Assembly (NCBI RefSeq): GCF_900475315.1
Contig: NZ_LS483369.1
Coordinates: forward strand, 1 to 64,000
Source: Neisseria cinerea
GTDB taxonomy: Bacteria; Pseudomonadota; Gammaproteobacteria; Burkholderiales; Neisseriaceae
Direction of reading: 5' to 3'
Length of the DNA stretch: 64,000 nt
Part shown: positions 30,084-39,495 of the stretch, one piece after another
Layout of the letters: every line of letters begins with the position of its first letter
Numbering within the stretch: position 1 is the first letter of the stretch
The notes under the pieces: generated by a model
Database searches by the model: none
Told to the model about the DNA's origin: nothing
What the model saw: the letters and a program-made list of their open reading frames with translations, nothing else
Position numbers and translations under genes: made by a program

Positions 30084-31256
30084 ATGGCAACACATGCAGA
30101 TGAAACGACAATTCAAAACAGACAAGAAGCCGATAGCGCAAAAGTCAAACGCAAACGCCGCCTGCTGGTGTTAACGCTGCTATTTGCGCTTGCCGCCGTC
30201 GCTGCCGTATCGGCGTTTTTTTTATGGTGGCAGCACGAAGAGGAAACGGAAGATGCTTATGTTGCCGGACGTGTGGTTCAGATTACGCCGCAAACGGGCG
30301 GTACGGTGCGGAAGGTGTTGCATGATGATACGGATGTTGTGAAGAAAGGCGATGTGTTGGCCGTATTGGACGACGGCAATTATGTGTTGGCGTATGAACG
30401 GGCAAAAAATGAGCTGATTCAGGCGGTGCGGCAAAACCGCCAGCAAAATGCCGCCACTTCTCAGGCGGGGGCGCAGGTTGCTTTGCGCCGAGCGGATTTG
30501 GCACGTGCGCAGGATGATTTACGCCGCCGGTCTGCTTTGGCAGAATCGGGAGCGGTATCCGCCGAAGAACTGGCACATGCCCGTGCGGCAGTGTCTCAGG
30601 CTCAGGCGGCAGTTAAGGCGGCTTTGGCGGAAGAATCTTCGGCGCGTGCGGCTTTGGGTGGTCAGGTTGCTTTGCGCGAACAGCCGGTGGTTCAGACGGC
30701 AGTCAGTAGGTTGAAAGATGCGTGGTTGAACCTTCAGCGGACGCAAATCCGCGCGCCGGTGGACGGTCAGGTGGCAAAGCGTTCGGTGCAGGTCGGGCAG
30801 CAGGTGGCGGCCGGTGCGCCGCTGATGGCGGTGGTGCCGTTGTCGGATGTGTGGGTTGATGCCAATTTTAAAGAGACGCAGTTGAGGCGCATGAAAATAG
30901 GCCAGCCGGTCGAGCTGGTGTCGGATTTATACGGTAAACAAACCGTTTATCGCGGCAGGGTGGCAGGGTTTTCGGCAGGTACGGGCAGCGCGTTTTCGCT
31001 GATTCCGGCGCAAAATGCCACGGGTAACTGGATTAAAGTGGTGCAGCGTGTCCCTGTCCGTATCGAATTGAACCGTGAAGATGTGGACAGGCATCCGTTG
31101 CGCATCGGTTTGTCGATGACGGTAAAAGTGGATATTTCCGCCGCAGGCGCACCTATTTCAAAAACGCCGGATGCCGTGTTGCCGGAAACTGAAGGCACGG
31201 ATTGGTCGGAAGCCGACAGGCTGGTGGACGAAATTCTCGAGCAATACGCGCATTGA
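30084..31256 (+). CDS. farA: FarA, membrane fusion protein of fatty-acid efflux pump
   Basis: FarA bridges the inner-membrane transporter FarB and the outer-membrane channel MtrE to expel antibacterial long-chain fatty acids. Seen: 390 residues, HlyD/EmrA type. A cytoplasmic start is followed by one membrane helix (LLFALAAVAAVSAFFLWW). A biotinyl-lipoyl-like hairpin (GGTVRKVLHDDTDVVKKGDV), a coiled coil rich in Ala/Arg/Gln, and the beta-barrel domain IRAPVDGQVAKRSVQVGQQV ... VWVDANFKETQLRRMKIGQP follow. A run of eight T within the membrane helix (30216-30223) is slippage-prone. farB starts 23 bp downstream. Unlike EmrA, the expected partner channel is MtrE. Confidence 0.93.
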   Translation: MATHADETTIQNRQEADSAKVKRKRRLLVLTLLFALAAVAAVSAFFLWWQHEEETEDAYVAGRVVQITPQTGGTVRKVLHDDTDVVKKGDVLAVLDDGNYVLAYERAKNELIQAVRQNRQQNAATSQAGAQVALRRADLARAQDDLRRRSALAESGAVSAEELAHARAAVSQAQAAVKAALAEESSARAALGGQVALREQPVVQTAVSRLKDAWLNLQRTQIRAPVDGQVAKRSVQVGQQVAAGAPLMAVVPLSDVWVDANFKETQLRRMKIGQPVELVSDLYGKQTVYRGRVAGFSAGTGSAFSLIPAQNATGNWIKVVQRVPVRIELNREDVDRHPLRIGLSMTVKVDISAAGAPISKTPDAVLPETEGTDWSEADRLVDEILEQYAH

Positions 31257-31279
31257 TGCCGTCTGAAACGGAGGACACA

Positions 31280-32806
31280 ATGGATTATCCACCGCTTAAA
31301 GGTGCGGCATTGGTATGGATTACGCTGTCTTTGGGGCTTGCCGTATTTATGGAAGTTTTAGATACGACTATCGCCAATGTCGCCGTTCCCGTTATCGCCG
31401 GCAACCTCGGTGCGGCAACCACTCAGGGGACGTGGGTTATTACTTCTTTTGCTGTGGCAAACGCCGTTTCCGTGCCGTTAACGGGATTTTTGGCAAAACG
31501 TATCGGCGAGGTCAAACTGTTTACCGCCGCCGCCGTCGGTTTCGTCATCACATCGTGGCTGTGCGGTATTGCCCCCAACCTTCAGGCTTTGGTAATTTTC
31601 CGCATCTTGCAGGGCTTTATCGCCGGGCCGCTGATTCCCTTGTCGCAAAGCCTGTTAATGGCATCCTATCCGCCTGCAAAACGGACGCTGGCACTGGCAT
31701 TGTGGGCAATGACCGTCGTTGTCGCCCCTGTTCTCGGGCCGATACTCGGCGGTTGGATTTCCGGAAACTGGCATTGGGGTTGGATTTTCTTCATTAATAT
31801 CCCTATCGGTATCATATCGGCATGGATTACATGGAAACATTTGAAATATCGGGAAACGGAAACCGTTAAAATGCCGACCGACTATGTCGGGCTTACATTG
31901 ATGGTAGTCGGTATCGGCGCGTTACAGATGATGCTAGACAGGGGTAAGGAACTCGACTGGTTCGCCTCTGGAGAAATCATTACCTTGGGCGTAGTCGCAC
32001 TGGTGTGCTTGTCGTATTTTATTGTTTGGGAATTGGGAGAAAAATATCCGATTGTCGATTTATCGCTGTTTAAAGATCGGAATTTTACCGTCGGCGTAAT
32101 AGCCACATCATTGGGTTTTATGGTGTATATGGGGACGCTGACCCTGCTGCCGTTAGTGTTGCAGACCAACCTGGGCTATACCTCCACGTGGGCGGGGCTT
32201 GCTGCCGCACCTGTCGGCATCCTTCCTGTTTTCCTGTCACCCATTATCGGCAGATTCGGCAACAAGGCCGATATGCGCCTGCTCGTAACTGCCAGCTTCC
32301 TGACCTTTGCCTTTACTTTCTATTGGCGTACGGATTTTTATGCCGATATGGATATCGGCAACGTCATCTGGCCTCAGTTTTGGCAAGGTGTCGGTGTCGC
32401 CATGTTTTTTCTGCCGCTGACGACCATCACCTTGTCACACATGAAGGGAGGGCAGATTGCCGCTGCCAGCAGCTTGTCGAATTTCTTGCGCGTGCTTATG
32501 GGCGGTGTCGGCGTATCATTCGTCAGTACCCTGTGGGAACGGCGTGAAGCGTTGCACCATACACGCTTTGCCGAACACATCACGCCATATTCCGCGACGT
32601 TGCATGAAACGGCCGCTCATTTGTCCCAGCACGGCGTTTCCGACATTCAAACCGCAGGTATTATCAACAATACCATTACCCAGCAGGGTTTCATTATCGG
32701 CTCGAACGAAATCTTTATGGCGGGCAGCTTGTTATTCATTATCATGATACCCGTCATATGGCTGGCAAAACCGCCGTTCCACAATAATGGAGGGGGAGGG
32801 CATTAA
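31280..32806 (+). CDS. farB: FarB, MFS transporter of fatty-acid efflux pump
   Basis: A DHA2-type major facilitator that exports long-chain fatty acids with FarA and MtrE. Seen: 508 residues from ATG 31280 after GGAGG. A 14-helix architecture is suggested by MDYPPLKGAALVWITLSLG and the DHA2 motif AVFMEVLDTTIANVAVPVIA in helix 1. QGTWVITSFAVANAVSVPLT and ILQGFIAGPLIPLSQSLLM follow, then motif C WAMTVVVAPVLGPILGGWIS. It ends IPVIWLAKPPFHNNGGGGH. The open frame extends to 31202 but the RBS supports 31280. An AT-DUS lies between farA and farB. Confidence 0.94.
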   Translation: MDYPPLKGAALVWITLSLGLAVFMEVLDTTIANVAVPVIAGNLGAATTQGTWVITSFAVANAVSVPLTGFLAKRIGEVKLFTAAAVGFVITSWLCGIAPNLQALVIFRILQGFIAGPLIPLSQSLLMASYPPAKRTLALALWAMTVVVAPVLGPILGGWISGNWHWGWIFFINIPIGIISAWITWKHLKYRETETVKMPTDYVGLTLMVVGIGALQMMLDRGKELDWFASGEIITLGVVALVCLSYFIVWELGEKYPIVDLSLFKDRNFTVGVIATSLGFMVYMGTLTLLPLVLQTNLGYTSTWAGLAAAPVGILPVFLSPIIGRFGNKADMRLLVTASFLTFAFTFYWRTDFYADMDIGNVIWPQFWQGVGVAMFFLPLTTITLSHMKGGQIAAASSLSNFLRVLMGGVGVSFVSTLWERREALHHTRFAEHITPYSATLHETAAHLSQHGVSDIQTAGIINNTITQQGFIIGSNEIFMAGSLLFIIMIPVIWLAKPPFHNNGGGGH

Positions 32807-32825
32807 TACTCCCTGCCTCGACTAA

Positions 32826-32870
32826 AATGCCGTCTGAAAACACATGTGGAAACATGTTCGGACAGTATTT
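32826..32870 (+). terminator. Degenerate DUS hairpin after farB
   Basis: ATGCCGTCTGAAAACA faces TGTTCGGACAGTAT, with central CATGTGGAAACATG-like pairing. It contains several mismatches, so it is weak. Confidence 0.45.
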
Positions 32871-32994
32871 AGAATGCAGGCATCTGCGAAATCCGCTATA
32901 ATCGCATTCCGTCTGTTTCGTATCGGCAAACGTTTCCCGAATGCAACAATCGGCAGGATAATTCGCGTAAAACAGCCGTTTTTCTCTAAAACAC

Positions 32995-33024
32995 TTGAAC
33001 TAACACTGTTTTTCGTGGTATAAA
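32995..33024 (+). promoter_or_regulatory. rpmB-rpmG promoter
   Basis: TTGAAC (32995-33000), 18-bp spacer, TATAAA (33019-33024), about 37 bp before rpmB. A second TATAAT-like element lies near 32894-32899. Confidence 0.55.
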
Positions 33025-33060
33025 TTACGTTTTACTATTTTAGAAGTTTGGAGACTGACC

Positions 33061-33294
33061 ATGGCACGAGTTTGCAAAGTGACCGGTAAGCGCCCGATGT
33101 CTGGCAACAACGTATCACACGCCAACAACAAAACCAAACGTCGTTTTTTGCCTAACTTGCAATCACGTCGTTTTTGGGTAGAAAGTGAAAACCGCTGGGT
33201 TCGCCTGCGCGTTTCTAACGCCGCTCTGCGTACCATCGACAAAGTAGGCATTGATGTCGTATTGGCTGATTTGCGTGCTCGCGGTGAAGCTTAA
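33061..33294 (+). CDS. rpmB: 50S ribosomal protein L28
   Basis: Seen: 77 residues, [39 protein letters not shown] and ending LRARGEA. This is the classic L28 sequence and length. It lies 28 bp upstream of rpmG in one operon, the usual order. Confidence 0.97.
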   Translation: MARVCKVTGKRPMSGNNVSHANNKTKRRFLPNLQSRRFWVESENRWVRLRVSNAALRTIDKVGIDVVLADLRARGEA

Positions 33295-33322
33295 TTTAAA
33301 CCCTTAGTTAAGGATTACTGCA

Positions 33323-33478
33323 ATGCGCGATAAAATCAAACTGGAATCCAGTGCAGGTACTGGTCATTTCTATACCACTACCAAAAACAAACGCACTATG
33401 CCCGGCAAATTGGAAATCAAAAAATTTGATCCAGTTGCCCGCAAACACGTAGTGTATAAAGAAACTAAACTGAAATAA
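33323..33478 (+). CDS. rpmG: 50S ribosomal protein L33
   Basis: Seen: 51 residues, [40 protein letters not shown] and [11 protein letters not shown]. It lacks the CxxC zinc pairs, so it is the zinc-free L33 type. Cotranscribed with rpmB and closed by a strong terminator. Confidence 0.97.
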
Positions 33479-33492
33479 TTTCCGTTTGGCAA

Positions 33493-33526
33493 ACAAAGCC
33501 TCCGATTGTTCGGAGGCTTTGTTTTT
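33493..33526 (+). terminator. Strong terminator after rpmG
   Basis: ACAAAGCCTCCG and CGGAGGCTTTGT arms with a 6-base loop, followed by TTTTT. Not a DUS. Confidence 0.9.
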
Positions 33527-33645
33527 AAGTATTGTAAATTTCTTATTTTCAGTCGGTGTCAGATGATATTGTGTAATCAGTCAACTTATACAGGGTAATG
33601 GATTTGTCTGTCGAACTTGAACGGCAATATAGCAGGCAGTCAAAT

Positions 33646-33680
33646 AAAATGCCGTCTGAAATATGTTCAGACGGCATTTT
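33646..33680. terminator. Inverted DUS pair between rpmG and ubiM
   Basis: AAAATGCCGTCTGAA and TTCAGACGGCATTTT arms with a 5-base loop and a T-run. It serves the converging transcripts, mainly ubiM on the minus strand. Confidence 0.8.
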
Positions 33681-33691
33681 TTATATGATTT

Positions 33692-34876
33692 TTAACCGGT
33701 CAGTTGTTTAGTGATCAGTTTCTTCAGTGGCGGGAAATTGTTGCTGGCACGCAATACCAAGCCGCGCAACAGTTTTGCTGGTGCGGTCTCATTGGTAAAG
33801 AGTTTCAGCATCATATTGGTTCCGTGATAAAGCGGCTGGGCATGCAGCATATGTTTGTTACTGTATTTTTCCAATAATGAAGATGCACCGATGTCTTGAC
33901 CGCGCTGCTCGGCTTCGATAATCAGTTTGGCCAAGATGTCCGCACTGGAAAGTCCGAGATTAAAACCGTGTGCTGTTACAGGGTGCATACCCACAGCCGC
34001 ATCGCCGATCAGCGCACTGCGTTTGCCGTAGAAACGTTTGGCAATCATGCCGACAAGGGGGTAATGGTGGATGCTGCTGACCAGTTCCATGTCGCCAAGC
34101 CTACCCTTGAGTTGTTCTTTTACGCTTGCGGCCAATTCTTCAGGCGAAAGGTTTTGAACGCTGTTGATTTTATCGGTATCGACGGTAATGACGGTATTGG
34201 TCAGGTGCTCTTCCAGTGGCAGCAGTGCGATGGTGCGTCCGTAATGGAAGCATTCGTAAGCGGTATGCTGGTTGGAAAGAGTATGTTTCATGCGGCAGAC
34301 GAACATGGTTCGGCTGTAGTCGTGCATATCTGAAGAAATGCCGAGTTGTCGGCGGGTTTGTGAGAAACGGCTGTCTGCTGCCAAAAGGAGACGCGCGGTC
34401 AGAATGTCTCCGTTTTCCAAAAAGACTTGCGCTTCATTATCAGATGTTTTGACTTCTTTAACGGCCGTATCGGTCAGAATGGTAATGTTGTCGAGTTGGG
34501 ATACGACTTCGTAGGCGGCGCGTCGGATATTGTGGTTGGAAATCAAATAACCCAGGCAGTCAGCAGGCTCGCCGCGTGCTTCGGTTGGTTGAGGGAAGTG
34601 GAGTTGGTAATCGGAGCGGCCGTTTAAGACTTTTGCATCACGAAGGGGGTAAATTTCATTTTCGGGAATTTTGTCCCACATACCCAGACGCTGCATGATT
34701 TCCCTGGAGAAATGGGTCAGGGCGATTTCACGTCCGTCATAGGGAGGATTTTGTAAGACGGAAAGGGGGCTGCGCTCGATCAAGGTGACTTTCAGGCCGC
34801 TGCCGGCAAGTTCTGCTGCAAAACTTAAACCCGCCGGACCTGCGCCGACGACGAGGATGTCGCTGTGTAAACTCAT
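33692..34876 (-). CDS. ubiM: UbiM-type ubiquinone biosynthesis monooxygenase
   Basis: A class A flavin monooxygenase of aerobic ubiquinone synthesis. In Neisseria one such enzyme is reported to hydroxylate several ring positions. Seen: 394 residues from ATG 34876, preceded by AAAGGATATTCC. The FAD-binding GxGxxG is in DILVVGAGPAGLSFAAELAG, a DG-type motif in LLAADSRFSQTRRQLG, and the ribityl-binding motif in RSALIGDAAVGMHPVTAHGFNLGLSSA. The open frame extends to 35047, but the family start and RBS support 34876. UbiM versus UbiH or UbiF is chosen from its similarity and the genus, so the exact regiospecificity is inference. Confidence 0.8.
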   Translation of the reverse strand: MSLHSDILVVGAGPAGLSFAAELAGSGLKVTLIERSPLSVLQNPPYDGREIALTHFSREIMQRLGMWDKIPENEIYPLRDAKVLNGRSDYQLHFPQPTEARGEPADCLGYLISNHNIRRAAYEVVSQLDNITILTDTAVKEVKTSDNEAQVFLENGDILTARLLLAADSRFSQTRRQLGISSDMHDYSRTMFVCRMKHTLSNQHTAYECFHYGRTIALLPLEEHLTNTVITVDTDKINSVQNLSPEELAASVKEQLKGRLGDMELVSSIHHYPLVGMIAKRFYGKRSALIGDAAVGMHPVTAHGFNLGLSSADILAKLIIEAEQRGQDIGASSLLEKYSNKHMLHAQPLYHGTNMMLKLFTNETAPAKLLRGLVLRASNNFPPLKKLITKQLTG

Positions 34877-35078
34877 GGAATATCCTTTGTATGAGACGTA
34901 TGCCGATAATTTCAGGCGGCATTTGAGAAATTTGAATGTCGTCTGACCCATCTGTAATAGATAGGTGATTATATCAAAACCCGTTGTTGATGAAATATGC
35001 GAAGTATGATGTATGCGGTTTTTTACTTTTGGTTTAATGTGCGTCAAATAGGGAGGGTAATGGAGGATAAACGCAAAA

Positions 35079-35107
35079 AAAGCCGCATCGTGAAAAGATG
35101 CGGCTTT
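35079..35107 (-). terminator. Terminator after rpmA
   Basis: AAAGCCGCATC and GATGCGGCTTT arms with a 7-base loop and A/T-rich flanks. It lies directly after the rpmA stop on the minus strand. Confidence 0.85.
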
Positions 35108-35120
35108 GTGTTCGGTTAAA

Positions 35121-35393
35121 TTATTCTTCAGAACCAGTGTAAGGGCGGATGCTTACGGTTTTACGGTTCAGTGCGCCTTTGGTTTTGAATTCAACGTAAC
35201 CGTCGACTTTAGCAAACAAAGTGTGGTCTTTGCCCATGCCTACGTTGTCACCTGCGTGGAATTTAGTACCACGTTGACGAACGATGATAGAGCCTGCCGG
35301 AATCAGCTCGTTGCCGTAGGCTTTGACGCCCAAGCGTTTGGCTTCTGAATCGCGACCGTTGCGGGTGCTACCGCCTGCTTTTTTACTTGCCAT
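35121..35393 (-). CDS. rpmA: 50S ribosomal protein L27
   Basis: Seen: 90 residues, [20 protein letters not shown] and the L27 signature [20 protein letters not shown]. The start A-S-K-K-A-G-G is the normal L27 N-terminus without the Firmicute-type extension. It follows rplU by 27 bp. Confidence 0.97.
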   Translation of the reverse strand: MASKKAGGSTRNGRDSEAKRLGVKAYGNELIPAGSIIVRQRGTKFHAGDNVGMGKDHTLFAKVDGYVEFKTKGALNRKTVSIRPYTGSEE

Positions 35394-35420
35394 TTGTAAT
35401 ACTCCTGAACTTACTTGAAA

Positions 35421-35729
35421 TTAGGCGATTGCCACGATTTCGATTTGGGTGAAATTTTGGCGATGGCCTTGGCGTTTTTGGTAGTGTTTGCGACGACGCA
35501 TTTTGAAAATGCGTACTTTCTCGCCACGACCATGTGCAACGACTTTAGCTGTTACTTTCGCGCCTTCGATAAAAGGTGCGCCTACTTTTACAGATTCGCC
35601 GTCAGCAATCATCAAAACTTCAGTCAGTTCGATTTGGCTGTCGAGTTCGGCTGGTATCTGTTCTACTTTCAATTTTTCGCCAACGGAAACTTTGTATTGT
35701 TTACCGCCGGTTTTTACGACCGCGTACAT
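35421..35729 (-). CDS. rplU: 50S ribosomal protein L21
   Basis: Seen: 102 residues from ATG 35729, [20 protein letters not shown], ending [10 protein letters not shown]. The L21 signature [20 protein letters not shown] is present. The open frame extends upstream to 35765 but the family start is at 35729. First gene of the rplU-rpmA operon. The upstream promoter and a leader hairpin are listed separately. Confidence 0.97.
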   Translation of the reverse strand: MYAVVKTGGKQYKVSVGEKLKVEQIPAELDSQIELTEVLMIADGESVKVGAPFIEGAKVTAKVVAHGRGEKVRIFKMRRRKHYQKRQGHRQNFTQIEIVAIA

Positions 35730-35757
35730 ACTCAACTCCATGAGAATTAGGTTAACA

Positions 35758-35778
35758 TTCCGCACACCATTATGCGGA
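35758..35778 (-). promoter_or_regulatory. Hairpin in the rplU leader
   Basis: TTCCGCA and TGCGGAA arms with a 7-base loop, located exactly at the predicted 5' end of the rplU mRNA, about 30 bp before the start codon. Possible autoregulatory leader element. No T-run follows. Confidence 0.4.
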
Positions 35779-35785
35779 ACTCGAA

Positions 35786-35814
35786 ATTATATTGCTATTT
35801 ATTTGTTTCGTCAA
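35786..35814 (-). promoter_or_regulatory. rplU-rpmA promoter
   Basis: On the minus strand TTGACG, 17-bp spacer, TATAAT: near-perfect sigma-70 promoter (-35 at 35809-35814, -10 at 35786-35791). Confidence 0.85.
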
Positions 35815-35872
35815 AATTTTGTGTTCCAGGTAATCTTAATGCCGTCTGAAAGATGTGCCGTAATGGCTTTAC

Positions 35873-35881
35873 TGATATAAT
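35873..35881 (+). promoter_or_regulatory. Extended -10 promoter of ispB
   Basis: TGATATAAT (TGn-TATAAT) about 70 bp before the ispB ATG. A DUS lies at about 35839-35850, between this promoter and that of rplU. Confidence 0.55.
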
Positions 35882-35951
35882 CTTACGTTATTTCAAATTA
35901 GCTTTAAGCGGTATTTGCCGTTTGATGGAAGCGTAAACCTGAGAGTCTGCC

Positions 35952-36926
35952 ATGCTCGAAAATCTGCCTTATTTCCAGAAACACCTGTCTGAAGACCTTG
36001 CCAAAGTCAATGAAGTTATCAATCGGGCGGTACAGTCTGATGTTGCGCTGATTTCGCAAATCGGTACATATATTATCAGCGCAGGTGGCAAGCGGTTGCG
36101 TCCGATTATGACGATTCTGGCAGGACGGTCAGTGGGATACGACAATGAGAAACTGTATTCGCTGGCGGCAATGGTTGAGTTTATCCATACTTCAACGCTG
36201 CTGCACGATGATGTAGTCGATGAAAGCGATTTGCGTCGCGGAAGAAAGACGGCAAACAACCTGTTTGGTAATGCCGCTGCGGTTTTGGTCGGTGATTTTC
36301 TTTATACGCGTGCTTTTCAATTGATGGTCGGTTCCGGCAGTATGCGTATTTTGGAAGTAATGGCGGACGCAACCAATATTATTGCCGAAGGCGAAGTCAT
36401 GCAGCTGATGAACATCGGCAATACGGATATTACCGAGGAAGAATATATTCAAGTAATCCAATATAAGACGGCAAAATTGTTCGAAGCAGCCGCACAGGTC
36501 GGCTCGATTTTGGGAAATGCCCCTCCTGAATGCGAACAGGCGTTGAAAGATTACGGCATGTATGTCGGTACTGCTTTCCAAATCATTGATGATGTACTGG
36601 ACTATTCAGGCGAAACCGAAGAAATCGGCAAAAACGTCGGTGACGACTTGGCGGAAGGAAAGCCGACCTTGCCTTTGATTTATTTGATGAGGCAAGGGTC
36701 TGAACAGGTTGCAAACGATGTGCGCTTGGCTTTGGAAAATGCCGATCGCAGTTATTTTGCAAAAATCCATGAGTATGTCGTCCGTTCGGATGCGTTGGCA
36801 TATTCGATAGGGGCGGCGCGTAAAGCAGTCGATTGTGCAATTACCGCTTTAGATGCCTTACCTGACAGTGAGGCGAAAGAAGCGATGATTCGGTTGGCGC
36901 AGGAATCTTTAGTCAGGGTGTCTTGA
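35952..36926 (+). CDS. ispB: Octaprenyl diphosphate synthase
   Basis: Makes the long isoprenoid side chain of ubiquinone. Seen: 324 residues. FARM motif [19 protein letters not shown] (DDxxD) near residue 83, SARM motif [20 protein letters not shown] (DDxxD) near 213, and GGKRLRP near residue 42. ATG 35952 begins [16 protein letters not shown]. The DUF441 gene follows 4 bp after the stop. Chain length of 8 is inferred from Neisseria using UQ-8. Confidence 0.93.
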   Translation: MLENLPYFQKHLSEDLAKVNEVINRAVQSDVALISQIGTYIISAGGKRLRPIMTILAGRSVGYDNEKLYSLAAMVEFIHTSTLLHDDVVDESDLRRGRKTANNLFGNAAAVLVGDFLYTRAFQLMVGSGSMRILEVMADATNIIAEGEVMQLMNIGNTDITEEEYIQVIQYKTAKLFEAAAQVGSILGNAPPECEQALKDYGMYVGTAFQIIDDVLDYSGETEEIGKNVGDDLAEGKPTLPLIYLMRQGSEQVANDVRLALENADRSYFAKIHEYVVRSDALAYSIGAARKAVDCAITALDALPDSEAKEAMIRLAQESLVRVS

Positions 36927-36930
36927 CCCG

Positions 36931-37377
36931 ATGAATGTTAGTTTTGTTTCCCTATTTTTAGTTACGCTGATTTTTCTGGGAGTAATCAGCCAAAACAATT
37001 CGATTACGATTTCGGCAACCGTATTGCTGCTGATGCAGCAGACAGCATTGGTGCAATTTGTCCCTTTGGTTGAGAAACACGGGTTGAATATCGGTATCAT
37101 TTTTTTGACTGTCGGGGTGTTGAGTCCGCTGGTTTCCGGTAGGGTGCAGGTGCCGCCGGTTGCCGAGTTTTTAAATTTTAAAATAATAGCCAGTGTCCTT
37201 ATCGGTATTTTTGTGGCTTGGCTGGCCGGACGTGGCGTATTTTTAATGGGGCAACAGCCGGTGTTGGTGGCAGGTCTGTTAATCGGCACGGTTATCGGGG
37301 TTGCGTTTATGGGCGGTATTCCTGTTGGCCCGCTGATTGCAGCAGGCATCTTGTCTTTTGTTGTCGGAAAGGTTTAA
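36931..37377 (+). CDS. DUF441 (UPF0756) membrane protein
   Basis: Seen: 148 residues with about four hydrophobic segments: [84 protein letters not shown]. The Q-x-N-x-S-x-x-I-S and G-P-L-I-x-A-G-I motifs match the UPF0756 family. Inner-membrane protein of unknown function. It lies 4 bp after ispB and 20 bp before tRNA-Arg, likely cotranscribed with ispB. Confidence 0.85.
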   Translation: MNVSFVSLFLVTLIFLGVISQNNSITISATVLLLMQQTALVQFVPLVEKHGLNIGIIFLTVGVLSPLVSGRVQVPPVAEFLNFKIIASVLIGIFVAWLAGRGVFLMGQQPVLVAGLLIGTVIGVAFMGGIPVGPLIAAGILSFVVGKV

Positions 37378-37397
37378 AATCTCCCTTTTCATTTTGG

Positions 37398-37469
37398 CTC
37401 GCCATAGTTCAATGGATAGAACGTATGCCTCCTAAGCGTAAAATACAGGTTCGATTCCTGTTGGCGAGG
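37398..37469 (+). tRNA. tRNA-Arg (anticodon CCU)
   Basis: Acceptor CTCGCCA pairs with TGGCGAG. The anticodon stem TATGC/GCGTA encloses loop CTCCTAA, giving anticodon CCT. The T-arm is ACAGG TTCGATT CCTGT, and the discriminator is G. The 3' CCA is not encoded (GTTT follows), unlike the Leu and Phe genes of this window. Confidence 0.9.
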
Positions 37470-37518
37470 TTTAATGATTTATATTGATAAATTTTCCGTA
37501 TTTAGAAATGTATGATAG

Positions 37519-37546
37519 GAAGCCTTTCAGTATTGGAAGGCTTTTT
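37519..37546 (+). terminator. Terminator after tRNA-Arg
   Basis: AAGCCTT and AAGGCTT arms around about 10 bases, followed by TTTTT. Confidence 0.7.
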
Positions 37547-37672
37547 TGTTGGTTGGAAACGTTTTTTGCTTGAGAAACCGACCGTTAGGGCGATAGAATT
37601 ATAAATTGTCTTTTGGGTTCTAAAGGGTGTGCCGGTTTTTGGGTGGTTTTTATTACTGTTCTGTACAGTTGT

Positions 37673-37700
37673 TTGATGATAAAAGTTGTATCGGTATAAC
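37673..37700 (+). promoter_or_regulatory. Probable pilF promoter
   Basis: TTGATG (37673-37678), 16-bp spacer, TATAAC (37695-37700), 26 bp before the pilF ATG. Confidence 0.5.
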
Positions 37701-37726
37701 AATAAATAAAATTAGGGGTAGGTCGT

Positions 37727-39403
37727 ATGAGTGTTGGTCTTTTAAGGACTTTGGTACAAAACCAAGTGGTCACTGTCGAACAGGCAGAGCATTACTATAA
37801 GGAGTCGCAGGCAGGGAAGGAAGTTTTGCCGATGTTGTTTTCAGACGGCATTATTTCCCCAAAGTCGCTTGCTGCATTGATTGCCAGGGTGTTCAGTTAT
37901 TCGGTTCTTGATTTGAGTTACTATCCGCGCCATAGGGTACTGATGGGCGTGCTGACCGAGGAACAGATGGTAGAGTTCCGTTGTGTGCCGATTTTCCGAC
38001 GGGATAACAAGGTATTTTTTGCGGTTTCTGATCCGACGCAGATGCCTCAGATTCAGAAGACCGTTTTTGCGTCAGGGATTTCGGTTGAGTTGGTGATTGT
38101 CGAAGACGATCGGCTGGCCGGGCTGTTGGAATGGGTGGGTTCGCGCTCGACTGCGTTGCTTCAGGAAATCAGTGCGGAACAGGAGGAGCAGGAAAGCCAT
38201 ACTCTGTATATTGATAATGAAGAGGCGGAAGACGGTCCTGTTCCAAGGTTTATCCATAAAACTTTGTCGGATGCTTTACGCAGTGGGGCATCGGATATTC
38301 ATTTTGAGTTTTACGAACATAATGCGCGTATCCGGTTCCGTGTGGACGGGCAGCTTCGCGAGGTAGTCCAACCCCCGGTTGCGGTGAGGGGGCAGCTTGC
38401 TTCTCGGATTAAGGTGATGTCGCGCTTGGATATTTCCGAAAAACGCATACCTCAGGACGGTAGGATGCAATTGACCTTCCAAAAGGGTGGCAAGCCTGTC
38501 GATTTCCGTGTCAGTACGTTGCCGACGCTGTTTGGCGAAAAGGTTGTGATGCGGATTTTGAATTCTGATGCTGCTTCTTTGAATATCGATCAGCTTGGTT
38601 TCGAGCCGTTTCAGAAGAAATTGCTGTTGGATGCTATCCACCGTCCTTACGGCATGGTGTTGGTAACCGGTCCGACAGGTTCGGGAAAGACTGTGTCGCT
38701 CTATACCTGTTTGAATATTTTGAATACGGAGTCGGTAAACATTGCAACGGCGGAAGACCCTGCCGAGATTAACCTGCCGGGTATTAATCAGGTTAATGTT
38801 AATGAAAAGCAGGGGTTAACTTTTGCCGCAGCCTTGAAGTCTTTTTTGCGTCAGGATCCGGACATTATCATGGTTGGTGAGATTCGTGATTTGGAAACTG
38901 CCGATATTGCGATTAAGGCGGCACAAACAGGGCATATGGTGTTTTCTACCCTGCATACTAATAATGCGCCGGCAACATTGTCACGTATGCTGAATATGGG
39001 TGTTGCGCCGTTTAATATTGCCAGTTCGGTCAGCCTGATTATGGCGCAGCGCCTGTTGAGGAGACTGTGCCCGAGTTGTAAACAGGAAGTGGTACGTCCG
39101 CCTGTTTCTGCGTTGAAGGAGGCGGGTTTTACAGATGAAGACCTTGCAAAGGATTGGAAGCTCTACCGTGCGGTTGGTTGCGACCGCTGTCGGGGCAAGG
39201 GTTATAAGGGGCGTGCCGGTGTCTATGAGGTTATGCCTATCAGCGAGGAAATGCAGCGTGTCATTATGAACCATGGTACAGAAGTGGATATTATGGACGT
39301 TGCTTATAAGGAAGGTATGGTCGATTTGCGCCGTTCCGGTTTGTTGAAAGTTATGCAGGGTATTACTTCGTTGGAAGAGGTAACGGCAAATACCAACGAT
39401 TAG
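37727..39403 (+). CDS. pilF: Type IV pilus assembly ATPase PilF
   Basis: Cytoplasmic hexameric ATPase driving pilus extension (called PilB in Pseudomonas), needed for twitching and DNA uptake. Seen: 558 residues. MshEN-type N-terminal domain, Walker [18 protein letters not shown] near residue 312, Asp box in [15 protein letters not shown], Walker [20 protein letters not shown], His box [20 protein letters not shown], and the tetracysteine zinc motif CPSC near 445 with CDRC near 485. A DUS in the N-terminal part encodes [11 protein letters not shown]. Opposite strand to pilD/pilG, which form the other half of the pil cluster. Confidence 0.96.
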   Translation: MSVGLLRTLVQNQVVTVEQAEHYYKESQAGKEVLPMLFSDGIISPKSLAALIARVFSYSVLDLSYYPRHRVLMGVLTEEQMVEFRCVPIFRRDNKVFFAVSDPTQMPQIQKTVFASGISVELVIVEDDRLAGLLEWVGSRSTALLQEISAEQEEQESHTLYIDNEEAEDGPVPRFIHKTLSDALRSGASDIHFEFYEHNARIRFRVDGQLREVVQPPVAVRGQLASRIKVMSRLDISEKRIPQDGRMQLTFQKGGKPVDFRVSTLPTLFGEKVVMRILNSDAASLNIDQLGFEPFQKKLLLDAIHRPYGMVLVTGPTGSGKTVSLYTCLNILNTESVNIATAEDPAEINLPGINQVNVNEKQGLTFAAALKSFLRQDPDIIMVGEIRDLETADIAIKAAQTGHMVFSTLHTNNAPATLSRMLNMGVAPFNIASSVSLIMAQRLLRRLCPSCKQEVVRPPVSALKEAGFTDEDLAKDWKLYRAVGCDRCRGKGYKGRAGVYEVMPISEEMQRVIMNHGTEVDIMDVAYKEGMVDLRRSGLLKVMQGITSLEEVTANTND

Positions 39404-39415
39404 GTTTAAGAATGA

Positions 39416-39453
39416 AAATGCCGTCTGAAACATGTTTGTTTCAGACGGCATTT
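39416..39453 (+). terminator. Inverted DUS pair after pilF
   Basis: AAATGCCGTCTGAAACA and TGTTTCAGACGGCATTT perfect 17-bp arms with a 4-base loop, between converging pilF and yacG. Confidence 0.85.
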
Positions 39454-39495
39454 ATTTTGAGCAGTAGAGGGGGCGGTCAGGCGGATTTTTTTAAA

